From NCBI RefSeq assembly GCF_021295315.1, contig NZ_JAIMJA010000007.1:1-64000 (forward strand): DNA of 64,000 nucleotides. The letters run 5' to 3'. Source of the stretch: Motilimonas cestriensis. GTDB taxonomy: Bacteria > Pseudomonadota > Gammaproteobacteria > Enterobacterales > CBDFNC01. The position numbers were made by a program, and so were the translations under genes. A model generated the notes under the pieces. The model worked only from the letters and a program-made list of their open reading frames with translations. It did not search any database and was not told where the DNA came from. This document shows positions 7,841 to 17,761 of this stretch, piece by piece (within the stretch, counting starts at the first letter, position 1; every line of letters starts with the position of its first letter).

Positions 7841-9007
7841 CTACAAATCAGGGTCTTCCGGATCATCCATTGGCTCTAAACTCAGTGATAAACCAGACGA
7901 CGTCGTCATGGTTTCACCATCTGACGTATTTTCTTCTTCACCTTGACCTTTGTGGTATAACTTAAAGCGCAAGCGTAAGTTATTTGGTGAATCTGAGTAT
8001 TTGATCGCTTCTTCTTCAGTAATACGCCCTTCAATCGTCAACTCAAACAAAGCCATATCAAAAGTTCTCATGCCGAGCTCTTTCGATTTTTCCATGATCT
8101 CTTTGAGTAGGCCAAAATCTCCTCGGCGCACCATGTCTCGTACTGTCGGGCTGCCTAACATCACTTCAACTGCCGCGCAGCGTTTACCATCAACAGTGGG
8201 GACTAAGCGTTGTGATACAAACGCACGCAAGTTATTGCCTAAATCATTAAGTAGTTGTGGACGGCGCTCTTCGGGGAAGAAGTTAATAATACGATCGAGT
8301 GCTTGGTTGGCGTTATTAGCGTGAAGTGTCGAAATAGCCAAATGGCCGGTTTCGGCAAATGCCAAGGCGTGCTCCATGGTTTCGCGATCGCGGATCTCAC
8401 CAATAAGTATGACATCAGGCGCTTGGCGTAAAGTGTTTTTTAAAGCCGCATGAAAGCTTCGCGTATCTACCCCTACTTCACGTTGATTAATAATACTTTT
8501 TTTGTGCTGGTGAACATACTCAATGGGGTCTTCAATGGTAATAATATGACCACCTTGAGTGTTATTACGGTGATCAATTAATGCAGCCAGGGATGTCGAC
8601 TTACCCGAGCCTGTACCACCCACAAATAAGACTAAGCCGGTTTTGGTTAAGATAACCTCTTTGAGCACTTCCGGCAGTTTAAGATCCTCAAACTTGGGAA
8701 TGTCCATTTTGATGTTACGGGCAACAATGGAAATTTCATTACGCTGCTTGAAGATATTGACACGAAAGCGCCCAACACCATGGATCGACAAAGCCAAGTT
8801 CATTTCTAGCTCTTGGTCAAAAATAGCTTTTTGCTCACTGTCCATTATGGAATGAGCAATCGCTTCTATTTTACCTGGCTCAAAACGCGCTTTATCAATG
8901 GGTTTAAGTACACCTTGGAACTTACCACAAGCGGGCGCGCCGGTAGATAAATAGAGATCAGAGCCATCGTTACTTGCTAAGATCTTTAGCATTTGTTCAA
9001 ACTGCAT
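7841..9007 (-). CDS. pilU: Type IV pilus retraction ATPase, PilU
   Basis: The 388-residue secretion ATPase of the PilT/PilU family starts MQFEQMLKILASNDGSDLYL. It carries Walker A GGTGSGKST (about 130-138), Asp box IITIEDPIEYVHQH, Walker B LIGEIRD (about 201-207) and the His box GHLAISTLHANNANQALDRIINFFP. The NTLRQAPDVILIGE stretch and the acidic C-terminal tail after about residue 350 match PilU rather than PilT. PilU assists PilT in pilus retraction. No pilT or other pilus gene is adjacent in the window. Confidence 0.9.
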   Translation of the reverse strand: MQFEQMLKILASNDGSDLYLSTGAPACGKFQGVLKPIDKARFEPGKIEAIAHSIMDSEQKAIFDQELEMNLALSIHGVGRFRVNIFKQRNEISIVARNIKMDIPKFEDLKLPEVLKEVILTKTGLVLFVGGTGSGKSTSLAALIDHRNNTQGGHIITIEDPIEYVHQHKKSIINQREVGVDTRSFHAALKNTLRQAPDVILIGEIRDRETMEHALAFAETGHLAISTLHANNANQALDRIINFFPEERRPQLLNDLGNNLRAFVSQRLVPTVDGKRCAAVEVMLGSPTVRDMVRRGDFGLLKEIMEKSKELGMRTFDMALFELTIEGRITEEEAIKYSDSPNNLRLRFKLYHKGQGEEENTSDGETMTTSSGLSLSLEPMDDPEDPDL

Positions 9008-9058
9008 TGTTTACTCCAAGCCCAACAACTAAATGGGCCAAAATGATTAAATAATAGA

Positions 9059-9946
9059 TTATCGAGCTTGCCCAGCAGCTTTGATCAAGGGATCAAACTG
9101 GGCCTTAAATTGCAACATAGCCTGCTCCGTAGCCTGAGTGAGTTGCGGGTTTTTTAACTCAATCAGATTCCGCTCGGTTAAGTTTAATTTGGCTAGTGAT
9201 GAACCAAATTGAGCTTCAAACATTTTATGGTAATCCCCTGAATCATAAACTCTTTGCAAACCTAATGACAATCGTTCGGCGAGCAGTGGATTGGCTTTAT
9301 TAACAAAATAAAATAATGGAAATGGATAATAAAGCACAATGTTATTTTCAATCACGAGACCTTTACTTGGATGGCTGGCTAATTCCTGAACAATTTCATT
9401 GGCACCACGTGAAAAACAATCAAATCTGCCAACACTCAATTGATCAAATAAGATAGCGTATTTGGTACTTTTCCAAAGCGTTAAACCGTTCGCTTCCATT
9501 ATTGACGTATCAGGCCAATCTTGATGCTGGCCAATCACCAGATGAGAATCAATTAGCTGCCTTAAGGTGGCCAAACCATTAAAGCGAGACTGTTTTCCAT
9601 TTTGAATCAGGCAAACGCGATAGCCTAATAGCGTCCCAGTAACGGGAAAACGCACCGGCAGCGCAATACTTTCACGGAACTTGTTTGGCCCAAACACAGC
9701 AATATCAATGGTGGGTTGCTGGGCTAAATGGCGAATCACTCGTCCTTGCTCCATTGGATCGGTGGGCACCAATTCATAATCGCCATACTCATTTTTGGTT
9801 ACATCTAACGCTTTAATCAACAGCTCTGGTACGATGCTGTTAGGGTGCGAAAGTAATTGCTCCCACACCACAATTTTTTCTTTCTCAGCCCACGCACTAG
9901 CGCTAAAGATACAGGCTAAGAGTAAACAACTTCTTAATAAAACCAT
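9059..9946 (-). CDS. Periplasmic substrate-binding-like protein (PBP2 fold)
   Basis: The 295-residue protein has a signal peptide (residues 1-20, cleavage after SASAWA) and a PBP2-type two-lobe domain related to transporter substrate-binding or phosphonate-binding-like proteins. No ABC permease or ATPase is nearby. It lies upstream of pilU on the same strand (51-base gap) and is divergent from the PdsR-like regulator. A sensory or accessory role for the two-component system is possible but unproven. The ligand is unknown. Confidence 0.7.
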   Translation of the reverse strand: MVLLRSCLLLACIFSASAWAEKEKIVVWEQLLSHPNSIVPELLIKALDVTKNEYGDYELVPTDPMEQGRVIRHLAQQPTIDIAVFGPNKFRESIALPVRFPVTGTLLGYRVCLIQNGKQSRFNGLATLRQLIDSHLVIGQHQDWPDTSIMEANGLTLWKSTKYAILFDQLSVGRFDCFSRGANEIVQELASHPSKGLVIENNIVLYYPFPLFYFVNKANPLLAERLSLGLQRVYDSGDYHKMFEAQFGSSLAKLNLTERNLIELKNPQLTQATEQAMLQFKAQFDPLIKAAGQAR

Positions 9947-10184
9947 ATACTTGCCTTAATTCATTACGAATAAATTCTATCTGCCAGAATGGATCATCGT
10001 TACCGACAATAGTGTCTTTATTAAATAATATTAGAACGAACCGACCGAAGTAACCTTAATAACAATTGATTAACGTGATCTTGCTGGCAAACTAACGGGA
10101 TAAAATGTGGCTATTTTATTATCAAGCAAAGCTGCTAACATACCTGCTGTAAATCACTGATTAATAGTAAGTAGGAAAGATTGA

Positions 10185-10883
10185 ATGAAACGCCAAATAG
10201 CGTTAGTTGAAGATGAGGCGGCCATTGCAGCCAATTATCAGGCGGCCTTTGAGCGCTTGGGGTTTAACGTTAATATTTATACCACACGTGCTCAAGCCTT
10301 AGATGAGTTTGCCTGTAACGGCTTGCCCGATTTAGCCATTATTGATGTTGGGCTAGCCGACGAGTATGAAGGCGGTTTTGATCTTTGTCGTCAGCTACGG
10401 GAACAATCAGCCACCCTGCCGATTATATTCCTCACCGCCAGAGACAGTGAACTGGATGAAGTATCTGGCTTGCGCTTAGGGGCAGATGATTATTTAACCA
10501 AAGATATTAGCTTGCCACAGATGATCGCGCGCGTAAAAGCGCTACTGCGCCGCGTTGATGCGCTAAACAGTCAAATAAACTCACCGAGTGATTCATTAAC
10601 GCGCGGAGCAATGGTAATCGACAATTTAACCATGACCATCAGCTGGCAAGGCCAACCGGTGGAGTTAACGCTGACCGAGTTTTGGATCGTACACGCCCTG
10701 GCGAAATATCCCGGCCAAGTAAAATCAAGACAACAGCTTATGGACGCCGCTAATGTGGTACAAGATGACAACACCATCACCACACACATTAAGCGGATCA
10801 GACAAAAATTCAAATCACTTGATCAGTCCTTTGATCACATCCGCACCGCTTATGGTATGGGTTATCGCTGGAGCGCGGAGTGA
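10185..10883 (+). CDS. OmpR-family response regulator, PdsR-like (dedicated sortase system type)
   Basis: The 232-residue regulator has a receiver domain (acidic pocket Asp10/Glu11, phosphoacceptor Asp54 in AIIDVGLAD) and a C-terminal winged helix (TLTEFWIVHALAKYPGQVKSR ... HIKRIRQKF ... GMGYRW). The full-length pattern resembles the response regulator of the proteobacterial dedicated sortase system (TIGR03787 type). Its stop overlaps the kinase start by four bases, so the two are co-translated. No sortase or sortase target gene is within the window. The promoter must lie in 9947-10184, shared with the divergent binding protein. Confidence 0.8.
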   Translation: MKRQIALVEDEAAIAANYQAAFERLGFNVNIYTTRAQALDEFACNGLPDLAIIDVGLADEYEGGFDLCRQLREQSATLPIIFLTARDSELDEVSGLRLGADDYLTKDISLPQMIARVKALLRRVDALNSQINSPSDSLTRGAMVIDNLTMTISWQGQPVELTLTEFWIVHALAKYPGQVKSRQQLMDAANVVQDDNTITTHIKRIRQKFKSLDQSFDHIRTAYGMGYRWSAE

Positions 10884-12889
10884 AATTAAAAAAACAGCTG
10901 CTATTTATTTCTATCTTAATGCTAGGGCTACCTTGGGCAGGCTGCCAGAGTATGCAGGAAATAACCCAAGTATTGGCGCGCAGCCAAGAAAACCTGTTAG
11001 AAAATACCCTCAGTGCAGCCAGTTTAGTGTTAAGCAATCAAAATGAGACCATCACATCGCGCCATCATCACACCTTAGGCCCGGCCATCTACGCGGTGCC
11101 GGCGCAAGATCAAATACAACTTGATGGTTATCAAAATGATTGGCAGCAACCCATTCCACCGCACTATAAATTGGAGCAGGGCCAACGCGAGCTCGACATC
11201 GCCGCCCAGTATAGAGATGACTATCTGTACCTGTGGATCGCCACCCGCACCGACCATAATCGCTTTGCTCGCCCGGGCAGTAGTGAATGGGAACAATTTA
11301 CACTTAAAGGGCTTTCTAATCAGGCACAAATTAGCGAATACACGTTAACAACATCCGGGTCTGGGCAGTTTTATTTATCTAGCACAGCAGGCAGTGACCA
11401 TACCCGTTATCGCCATCTTGGCTATTGGCGTGAGACGGAACAAGGCGCACAAATAGAGCTAAAACTTCCCCTAAAACAATTTAATCAAGGGCTAAGTCTA
11501 GACTGGCAAATATACCAAAACAATAAACAAGCATTTAACCTTGGCACCCAAAATACGTTTAGACCTCTACTGCATCAAGACGATCAAATAACGCAAATGC
11601 TTGCGCCAGTGATCCAACAAGGCATTGAAGTATACTTAGTGGATCAACAAGGCTGGCTACTGAGCCAAGTAACCGGAAAGCGCATAAAAAATGACACGCC
11701 GGGCTTTTGGCTAATGGAAAAAATCTATGCTTGGCTGCTCGACACTAGCGCCCTACCAGAATGGCGACCATTGTTTGAACGTAGCCAGCTGGTTTATCCG
11801 CAATTTATCAGCCAGTTTCAACAAGCAACTTGGTTTAGAGAAGGTTATCGCAGCCATTTGTTAATGGTTCAGCCATTGCAAATTGATCCGACGACGACCC
11901 ATTATTTATTAGCGACTCAACGTGGCGAGGTACTCATCCGCTTGGCAGGCTCAGCCTTTAACCGATTGTTTTTTATTAGCCTATTTGCATTTGTCATTAC
12001 CGCCGGCGGATTGTTTGCATATGCCAGTTGGCTAACATGGCGAATCAATAAACTGAGCGCCAGTGCACTGCAACAATTACAGCAAGAGACAGAATTTTCC
12101 GGTGAACTACCATTGAACGCAAGTAAAGATGAACTGGGCAGTTTATCCCGTAGTTTTAGCCAGCTGTTAGCCTTGAAGCAACAGCAAACCGACTATCTGA
12201 GCAGTTTAGCCGCTAAACTGTCTCATGAAATTAGAACGCCATTAGCCGTGATCCGCTCCTCCATCGACAACCTTACCCAAGGCCAACATTTGGATGAAGA
12301 GCAAACCACGTATATTCAACGGGCTAGCAATGGATGTATTCGTTTGAGTCAAATGATCACCGCCATGAGTGAAGCTAAGCGGCTTGAACAAAGTCTTAAC
12401 GACTTTGAGTTAGATACCGTATCACTCAATGACATGCTGCAAGAATTAAGCACCGCCTATCAGCATACTTGGCCATCACAATCATTTGTATTTATAGACC
12501 AAACTAATCGACAGATAATAGCAGAGATCTATCCCGAGTTACTGGTTCAGGCATTGGATAAGTTGATCGACAATGCCATTGACTTTGCTGAGCCAAACAG
12601 CAAGATAGAATTGATCTTGTCTGACAATGAACTAGATTGGCAAATAGACGTATATAATCAAGGTAGTTCAATACCAGAAAAGATGACGCGCACTATCTTC
12701 GATTCACTGGTTTCAGTGCGTAGTACACCAACAGAGAAAGCCCATTTAGGCTTAGGTTTATTTATTGTCAGCATGATAATGAAGCATCATAAAGGCACTT
12801 TTAGCGCGAAGAACACACGACAAGGCGTGGCTTTTTCACTTAACTTCGCCCATTTTAGTCGCCTTATCCCGAAACGTTTAGATAAATAG
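10880..12889 (+). CDS. Sensor histidine kinase, PdsS-like, with periplasmic sugar-binding-like domain
   Basis: This 669-residue inner-membrane kinase starts with a membrane segment containing LPWAGCQ, a hallmark of the dedicated sortase system kinase (TIGR03785 type). A periplasmic region of about 330 residues follows, with a CBM9/DOMON-like fold (about 75-200: DGYQNDW, YLWIATRTDHNRF). Next come TM2 (about 361-385), a HAMP-like linker, HisKA with His449 (KLSHEIRTPLAVI), and an ATPase domain with N-box DKLIDNAIDFA and G-box LGLGLFIV. It is encoded with its regulator and followed by DUF2982. The signal sensed is unknown; the periplasmic fold suggests a carbohydrate or envelope polymer. Confidence 0.8.
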   Translation: MKLKKQLLFISILMLGLPWAGCQSMQEITQVLARSQENLLENTLSAASLVLSNQNETITSRHHHTLGPAIYAVPAQDQIQLDGYQNDWQQPIPPHYKLEQGQRELDIAAQYRDDYLYLWIATRTDHNRFARPGSSEWEQFTLKGLSNQAQISEYTLTTSGSGQFYLSSTAGSDHTRYRHLGYWRETEQGAQIELKLPLKQFNQGLSLDWQIYQNNKQAFNLGTQNTFRPLLHQDDQITQMLAPVIQQGIEVYLVDQQGWLLSQVTGKRIKNDTPGFWLMEKIYAWLLDTSALPEWRPLFERSQLVYPQFISQFQQATWFREGYRSHLLMVQPLQIDPTTTHYLLATQRGEVLIRLAGSAFNRLFFISLFAFVITAGGLFAYASWLTWRINKLSASALQQLQQETEFSGELPLNASKDELGSLSRSFSQLLALKQQQTDYLSSLAAKLSHEIRTPLAVIRSSIDNLTQGQHLDEEQTTYIQRASNGCIRLSQMITAMSEAKRLEQSLNDFELDTVSLNDMLQELSTAYQHTWPSQSFVFIDQTNRQIIAEIYPELLVQALDKLIDNAIDFAEPNSKIELILSDNELDWQIDVYNQGSSIPEKMTRTIFDSLVSVRSTPTEKAHLGLGLFIVSMIMKHHKGTFSAKNTRQGVAFSLNFAHFSRLIPKRLDK

Positions 12890-12896
12890 TGGGCAT

Positions 12897-13541
12897 ATGG
12901 TCAAAATTAAACCCGATACAAAGCGTAATGCCTATACCTTAACTTTTGGCAGTATTATCGCGTTAATGTTATTACTGACGGCCATGCTGTCATGGCCGGC
13001 TTACTCCCTTAACTTGTTGTTGCTGTTTCTGGCGGCATTTATTGCAGTGATACTAGGTGTCGCCAAAATACTCGAGCCAGAAACCAGTTTAGAGCTCGAT
13101 GAAACAGGTTTAACATTTTTTCATGTCAAAGGCCGCTTTCATTTAGCTTGGCAAGACATACAGCGCTTTGATATTCCTACCATTGGCACAAGAGAGCCGC
13201 TGCACTATTTAGGCATTAAATTGCGCCACCCTGAAGCCTTATTAAATTCTATCTCACCCCGCTTGACCAGCCATTTTATTGTTGAGCAGCGGGCATTACT
13301 CGTGCTGGCGATGCGCTACAACTCTGACTGCCCGAGCTGCGCCAGTGACCATATGTTTGATGTGCGCGATTATTTAAGTCCTAACAAAACCCGTTACAGT
13401 GGATTAAATGCCATGCTGGGTCATCGTATGGCTCTACTCAATGAATTACTTGGCTACCACATTTACATCAGCGCCAGTTCATTAGATCGTCCCCTTGAAG
13501 ATTTTCTACCTTTGATTAGAGAAATGCATCAGCATCACTAA
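12897..13541 (+). CDS. DUF2982 membrane protein
   Basis: This 214-residue protein has two close transmembrane segments (about 15-58), then a soluble domain with a CPSC-like pair (DCPSCASDHMFD) and conserved HRMALLNELLGYHIYI. It matches DUF2982, a family restricted to Alteromonadales-like bacteria with no known function. It starts seven bases after the kinase stop and is most likely in that operon, suggesting a link to the envelope signal sensed by the kinase. Confidence 0.8.
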   Translation: MVKIKPDTKRNAYTLTFGSIIALMLLLTAMLSWPAYSLNLLLLFLAAFIAVILGVAKILEPETSLELDETGLTFFHVKGRFHLAWQDIQRFDIPTIGTREPLHYLGIKLRHPEALLNSISPRLTSHFIVEQRALLVLAMRYNSDCPSCASDHMFDVRDYLSPNKTRYSGLNAMLGHRMALLNELLGYHIYISASSLDRPLEDFLPLIREMHQHH

Positions 13542-13686
13542 CCCGCCAGCCAAACTTGCTTTTAATTGAATAAGAGGCGATACATTAATTAACAAAAAAC
13601 GATTTATTCGCTACCTATGGCCACTATCAGAGAACCCAAGCTGCATTAAATGAACTAGAAACTGCGAATATGACGAGGGAGCTAAT

Positions 13687-15177
13687 ATGCTAACGCAGCG
13701 TAAATCGATGAAAGTAATTGCGATTACACTATCTTTTATTGCTTTTCTAATGGCTTCCTTTTACACCCTGTTTAACAATATACAAACCGCACAAACCACT
13801 TGGAAAAACTACATACACCTTGAAATGGACAAGTCTCACTATCTCAATCAAGCTATTATCATTTCAGGATACGGTGGGTTTATTCATAATTTTAAAAATG
13901 CAGTGATCCGGCGTGACTACAGCTATTTAGAAAAAGCGGAGCCACAAATACAAGATACCATCAACGCCCTCGACCGCTACTTATCACTGACCCCTGAGCA
14001 TATAAATCCAGTACTCGATATTCAGTATGTGATCAGCGAATATCAAGCCAAGTTACCGGTCCTCAAACAAATGATCGCCAGTGGCGCTTCGGTGGCAGAG
14101 ATAGATAAAAGCGTACGAGTTGATGACACACGAGCGATAGCGGCATTTAGAGAAATCTTACACAGTTCAAAAGAGCACCCGTTGGCAATGCTACAAAAAA
14201 CCGAGCAATCCTACAGCTCAACCACTTCCAAGCTAGTAGTTATATTAAATTTTCTGATCATTGTGAGCAGCATAGCGATCGCTTTCATTTACTACCTATA
14301 CAAAAAATTAGCCATTAAGATGACAGAGCGAGAATTAATCATTAAATGTGCCCCTAACGCCATTTTGTCAGCCAATGAAAATGGCATCATCACTACGGCA
14401 AACCATGAGGCCATGAAACTGTTTGGTTTTAATGAAACAGGTATAAATAAAATTAGTGTGGATGATCTCGTGCCATCAAATGTGAAGTCAAAACATCAAG
14501 CCTTGCGTAATGAATTTCAACAGTCAGATCGAATCAAACCTATGTCACAACGTAATGCTATCTTCCATGGTAAAAAATTAAGCGGCGATCTATTTCCAGC
14601 TAAAATTGCCATTGCAACCTATTCCATCGATAACAAAAAACACAGCATCGTAATCATTAATGATCTCACAGAAGAGCTTAAGCATAAAAATGAGGCAACC
14701 ATCGATCCTCTGACTCAATTGGCTAACCGTAGAGCAATAAATCAACATATGGGCCAAGCCTTAGCTCAAGTGAAACGTCATCATATTGCCCTGTCCATTT
14801 GTCTGTTTGACATTGATCACTTCAAAAGTGTAAATGATCAACACGGCCACCTTGCTGGCGATGAAGTTTTGCAACAAGTAGCACGAGTAATGCAAGAGAA
14901 TATTCGCGAAGTGGATTTTATTGGTCGTTGGGGAGGTGAAGAGTTTATCGCCATATTAACTGGCACTGGCAAACAAGGAGCACTAGAGTTTGCCGAAAAA
15001 ATCCGCAACGAAATTAAACTGCAATCACAAACGAAACGCTTCCCTGTCGCCATCACAATCAGTGCAGGCGTGACCTTATGTGATGGCAATCAGGATATAA
15101 AAACAGCCCTCAACAATGCCGATAAGGCATTGTATCGCTCTAAACATAATGGCCGTAACCGAGTATCTATGGTTTAG
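13687..15177 (+). CDS. PAS-GGDEF diguanylate cyclase, membrane-bound
   Basis: The 496-residue protein has two membrane segments (about 9-29 and 175-200) framing a periplasmic helical sensor. A PAS domain (about 210-325) and a GGDEF domain (about 330-490) follow. The active site reads GGEEF at 416-420, and an inhibitory RxxD site (REVD, 407-410) lies five residues upstream. It should therefore make cyclic di-GMP with product inhibition. The gene stands alone, and its 3' end overlaps yjjG on the other strand by 11 bases. Confidence 0.92.
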   Translation: MLTQRKSMKVIAITLSFIAFLMASFYTLFNNIQTAQTTWKNYIHLEMDKSHYLNQAIIISGYGGFIHNFKNAVIRRDYSYLEKAEPQIQDTINALDRYLSLTPEHINPVLDIQYVISEYQAKLPVLKQMIASGASVAEIDKSVRVDDTRAIAAFREILHSSKEHPLAMLQKTEQSYSSTTSKLVVILNFLIIVSSIAIAFIYYLYKKLAIKMTERELIIKCAPNAILSANENGIITTANHEAMKLFGFNETGINKISVDDLVPSNVKSKHQALRNEFQQSDRIKPMSQRNAIFHGKKLSGDLFPAKIAIATYSIDNKKHSIVIINDLTEELKHKNEATIDPLTQLANRRAINQHMGQALAQVKRHHIALSICLFDIDHFKSVNDQHGHLAGDEVLQQVARVMQENIREVDFIGRWGGEEFIAILTGTGKQGALEFAEKIRNEIKLQSQTKRFPVAITISAGVTLCDGNQDIKTALNNADKALYRSKHNGRNRVSMV

Positions 15178-15865
15178 TAACACCGCCAGATTGATGAAGT
15201 AACACTTCTAACTCCGCTAAATTAAACACTTGATGATCGGGTGTAATATTTTTTGCCGGCGCTGCTTGATGATGATTTAACCAGCAGGTTTTAATCCCAG
15301 CATTTTGTCCACCTAAAATATCCGAATGTAGATTGTCTCCGACCATTAATACGCGTGATTTATCAGGCTCTCCCATCAGCGTTAAAGCATGGTGGAAAAT
15401 AGTGGCATCAGGCTTCGCGGTTCCCACTTGCTCAGAAATCACAACAGGCTCGAAAATGCCCTGTAACTGATTATGCTCCAGCCGGGCTTGCTGCATCGCA
15501 GTAAAACCGTTCGTGATAATACCCAATTTTACCTTGCCATGAAGTGAATTGATGAGGTTACGCGCCCCCGGCAACAAGGTACAAATACGGGTCATAATAG
15601 CAATAAATTCATCATTAAGTTGCTTTGCCGAGACCGATAGCCGATTTGCCCACCCTTCGAATCTTCGTGTTTGCAGCTCAAACGCATTAATCTCACCATT
15701 CTGGTAAGCCGTCCACAGTGGCAAGTTAGTGGCTTGGTAGCAATTAAAGTCCGCCTGCTCAAACTCATGACCATACTGACCAAATAAGGTTTTTAGTCCT
15801 AAAAAGGCATCAAAATGGAACAGCGTGTCGTCAGCATCAAACAAAATCCAATCGTATTGCATCAT
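15167..15865 (-). CDS. yjjG: Pyrimidine 5'-nucleotidase YjjG (HAD superfamily)
   Basis: The 232-residue HAD hydrolase has motif I FDADDTLF (Asp10, Asp12), motif II IITNGFTAMQQARLEHNQL, motif III Lys in GTAKPDATIFHHAL and motif IV MVGDNLHSDILGGQNAGI. The sequence follows YjjG, a housecleaning nucleotidase that removes non-canonical pyrimidine nucleotides such as dUMP and halogenated analogues. It starts two bases after the yjjX stop, so the two nucleotide-sanitising genes form an operon. Confidence 0.92.
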   Translation of the reverse strand: MMQYDWILFDADDTLFHFDAFLGLKTLFGQYGHEFEQADFNCYQATNLPLWTAYQNGEINAFELQTRRFEGWANRLSVSAKQLNDEFIAIMTRICTLLPGARNLINSLHGKVKLGIITNGFTAMQQARLEHNQLQGIFEPVVISEQVGTAKPDATIFHHALTLMGEPDKSRVLMVGDNLHSDILGGQNAGIKTCWLNHHQAAPAKNITPDHQVFNLAELEVLLHQSGGVTKP

Positions 15866-15867
15866 CG

Positions 15868-16419
15868 TTATCCTTGGTACAGCGGCGCATTGATAAAAGG
15901 TGCCATGGCCAACAAACAGCCTTGTTCATAAATACTGCCACGGCTGGCTTGATGCTGTGTTAACAGTGCAATGGCGCCGCCTTTTTGCTTAATATTGTCA
16001 GTATTGAATAGACGATCCATCACGTGCCCTAGTTCTTCGCCAGCGACTAAAGCTTGATAGATCATATTTGGTAACGGTAATTGCGCCGTGCGACCGACAG
16101 ACTGAAGTCCGCGATGCGCTATCACTATGTAAGCAAATGTCGCTGGGCCGTCAACAAAGTTGTCTACACCGCCTTCAATTGCCACATAAAAGTCAGCATC
16201 ATGGTTGGTCTGACAATACTCAACTCGATTCACCGCGCCCAAACGTGTTTCTGCATCGGTCATGGGTTGGTCAGCCACGAGCGAGGGCGCATCAATCCCT
16301 TCACATACGACATCATGATCAGGATACAAACGCTGAATTGACACTTGCGCCGCATTTACTTTCACTGGGTTCTTTGACCCAACGACTACCGTCAGTTTAG
16401 ATTTACTCATTTCACTCAA
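15868..16419 (-). CDS. yjjX: Inosine/xanthosine triphosphatase YjjX
   Basis: The 183-residue protein begins with VVGSKNPVKVNA and contains CEGIDAPSLVADQPMTDAETRLGA and VAIEGGVD, which are signature segments of YjjX (NTPase of the Maf/Ham1-like fold). It hydrolyses ITP and XTP to keep deaminated purines out of nucleic acids. It is the first gene of the yjjX-yjjG pair. A second in-frame ATG three codons in (MSKSK) is an alternative start. Confidence 0.93.
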   Translation of the reverse strand: MSEMSKSKLTVVVGSKNPVKVNAAQVSIQRLYPDHDVVCEGIDAPSLVADQPMTDAETRLGAVNRVEYCQTNHDADFYVAIEGGVDNFVDGPATFAYIVIAHRGLQSVGRTAQLPLPNMIYQALVAGEELGHVMDRLFNTDNIKQKGGAIALLTQHQASRGSIYEQGCLLAMAPFINAPLYQG

Positions 16420-16487
16420 ACCTATAAAATTTTCTCTATTATACTCAAATTGCCTTTTAACACGCCGCCTTCAGCAAAATAGACACA

Positions 16488-16513
16488 AATAAAAAGGGCT
16501 CTTATGAGCCCTT
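16488..16513 (-). terminator. Intrinsic terminator of sstT
   Basis: On the minus strand, arms AAGGGCTC and GAGCCCTT with a four-base loop are followed by TTTTTATTT. They lie 28 bases after the sstT stop. Confidence 0.8.
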
Positions 16514-16540
16514 ATGTATTAGCAAATTTATACTGGTCAA

Positions 16541-17761
16541 TTACGCTGACTTATTGGCGTCCGCTTCACACGCAGCCGCCGTGAAAATGACGTCAGTAGA
16601 ACTGTTTAACGCCGTTTCAGCAGAGTCTTGCACCACACCAATAATAAATCCAACCGCAACCACCTGCATGGCTACTTCATTACTAATACCAAATAAGCTA
16701 CACGCTAATGGAATAAGCAGTAATGAACCGCCAGCAACACCTGACGCACCGCAAGCAGACACTGCAGCGAGCACACTTAACAATAATGCCGTCATCAGGT
16801 CAACTTGAATGCCTAGGGTATTCACCGCCGCAAGGGTTAATACAGTGATGGTGATCGCCGCACCGCCCATGTTAATAGTGGCACCCAGTGGAATAGAAAC
16901 TGAATAAGTGTCTTCATGAAGCTTCAGACGGTTACACAATGCCATATTCACAGGAATATTCGCAGCACTTGAGCGAGTGAAGAAAGCCGTTACGCCACTT
17001 TCACGTAAACATTTCAAGACCAGCGGATATGGGTTGCGCTTGATTTTAACATAAACAATTAATGGGTTAACCACTAATGCAATAAATAGCATTGCGCCTA
17101 GTAGCACCGCCAACAGCTGTGCATAACCCGCAATGGCAGCAAAGCCGGTTTGTGCAAAGGTGCCAGCCACTAAACCGAAGATACCAAATGGTGCTAAGCG
17201 AATGATGAAGCGCACGATACTTGAAACGCCGTGGCTGACATCTAAAAAGACTTGTTTTGTTGCCGTTGTTGCGTGGTGAAGTGCTAAGCCTAAGCCCACA
17301 CCCCAAGCTAAAATACCGATGTAGTTACCGGTTAAAAGCGCATTCACAGGGTTATCCACCAATTTGAATAGCAAGGTATGTAACACTTCACCTATACCTT
17401 GTGGTGGATTACTTCCTTCAACGCCACCCGCTAACACGAGGGTGGTTGGAAAAGCGAAGCTAAACAATACTGCCGTCAGCGCAGCCGCTAAAGTACCCAA
17501 TAAATACAGCATAATGATTGGCTTCATGCTGGTGTGCGCGTTTTTCTTTTGGTTGGCAATAGAAGCCGCCACCAAAACAAACACCAGCACAGGTGCCACC
17601 GCTTTCAAGGCGCCGACAAATAAATCGCCTAAAAATGCCACATCCATCGCCGCGCTTTTTGAATAACTTGCAACGGCCACCCCCGCTAAAATCCCTATAA
17701 TTATTTGCAGCACTAAACTGCCATTTGCCAGCTTGGCAAACAGTGATGTTTGTTGATTCAT
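16541..17761 (-). CDS. sstT: Serine/threonine:sodium symporter SstT
   Basis: This 406-residue inner-membrane protein of the DAACS family starts with [14 protein letters not shown]. It contains the serine-rich [14 protein letters not shown] hairpin, [16 protein letters not shown], and the substrate-site [18 protein letters not shown] near the C-terminus. It imports L-serine and L-threonine with sodium. It stands alone and ends at its own terminator. Its promoter lies in the gene-free stretch upstream. Confidence 0.95.
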   Translation of the reverse strand: MNQQTSLFAKLANGSLVLQIIIGILAGVAVASYSKSAAMDVAFLGDLFVGALKAVAPVLVFVLVAASIANQKKNAHTSMKPIIMLYLLGTLAAALTAVLFSFAFPTTLVLAGGVEGSNPPQGIGEVLHTLLFKLVDNPVNALLTGNYIGILAWGVGLGLALHHATTATKQVFLDVSHGVSSIVRFIIRLAPFGIFGLVAGTFAQTGFAAIAGYAQLLAVLLGAMLFIALVVNPLIVYVKIKRNPYPLVLKCLRESGVTAFFTRSSAANIPVNMALCNRLKLHEDTYSVSIPLGATINMGGAAITITVLTLAAVNTLGIQVDLMTALLLSVLAAVSACGASGVAGGSLLLIPLACSLFGISNEVAMQVVAVGFIIGVVQDSAETALNSSTDVIFTAAACEADANKSA

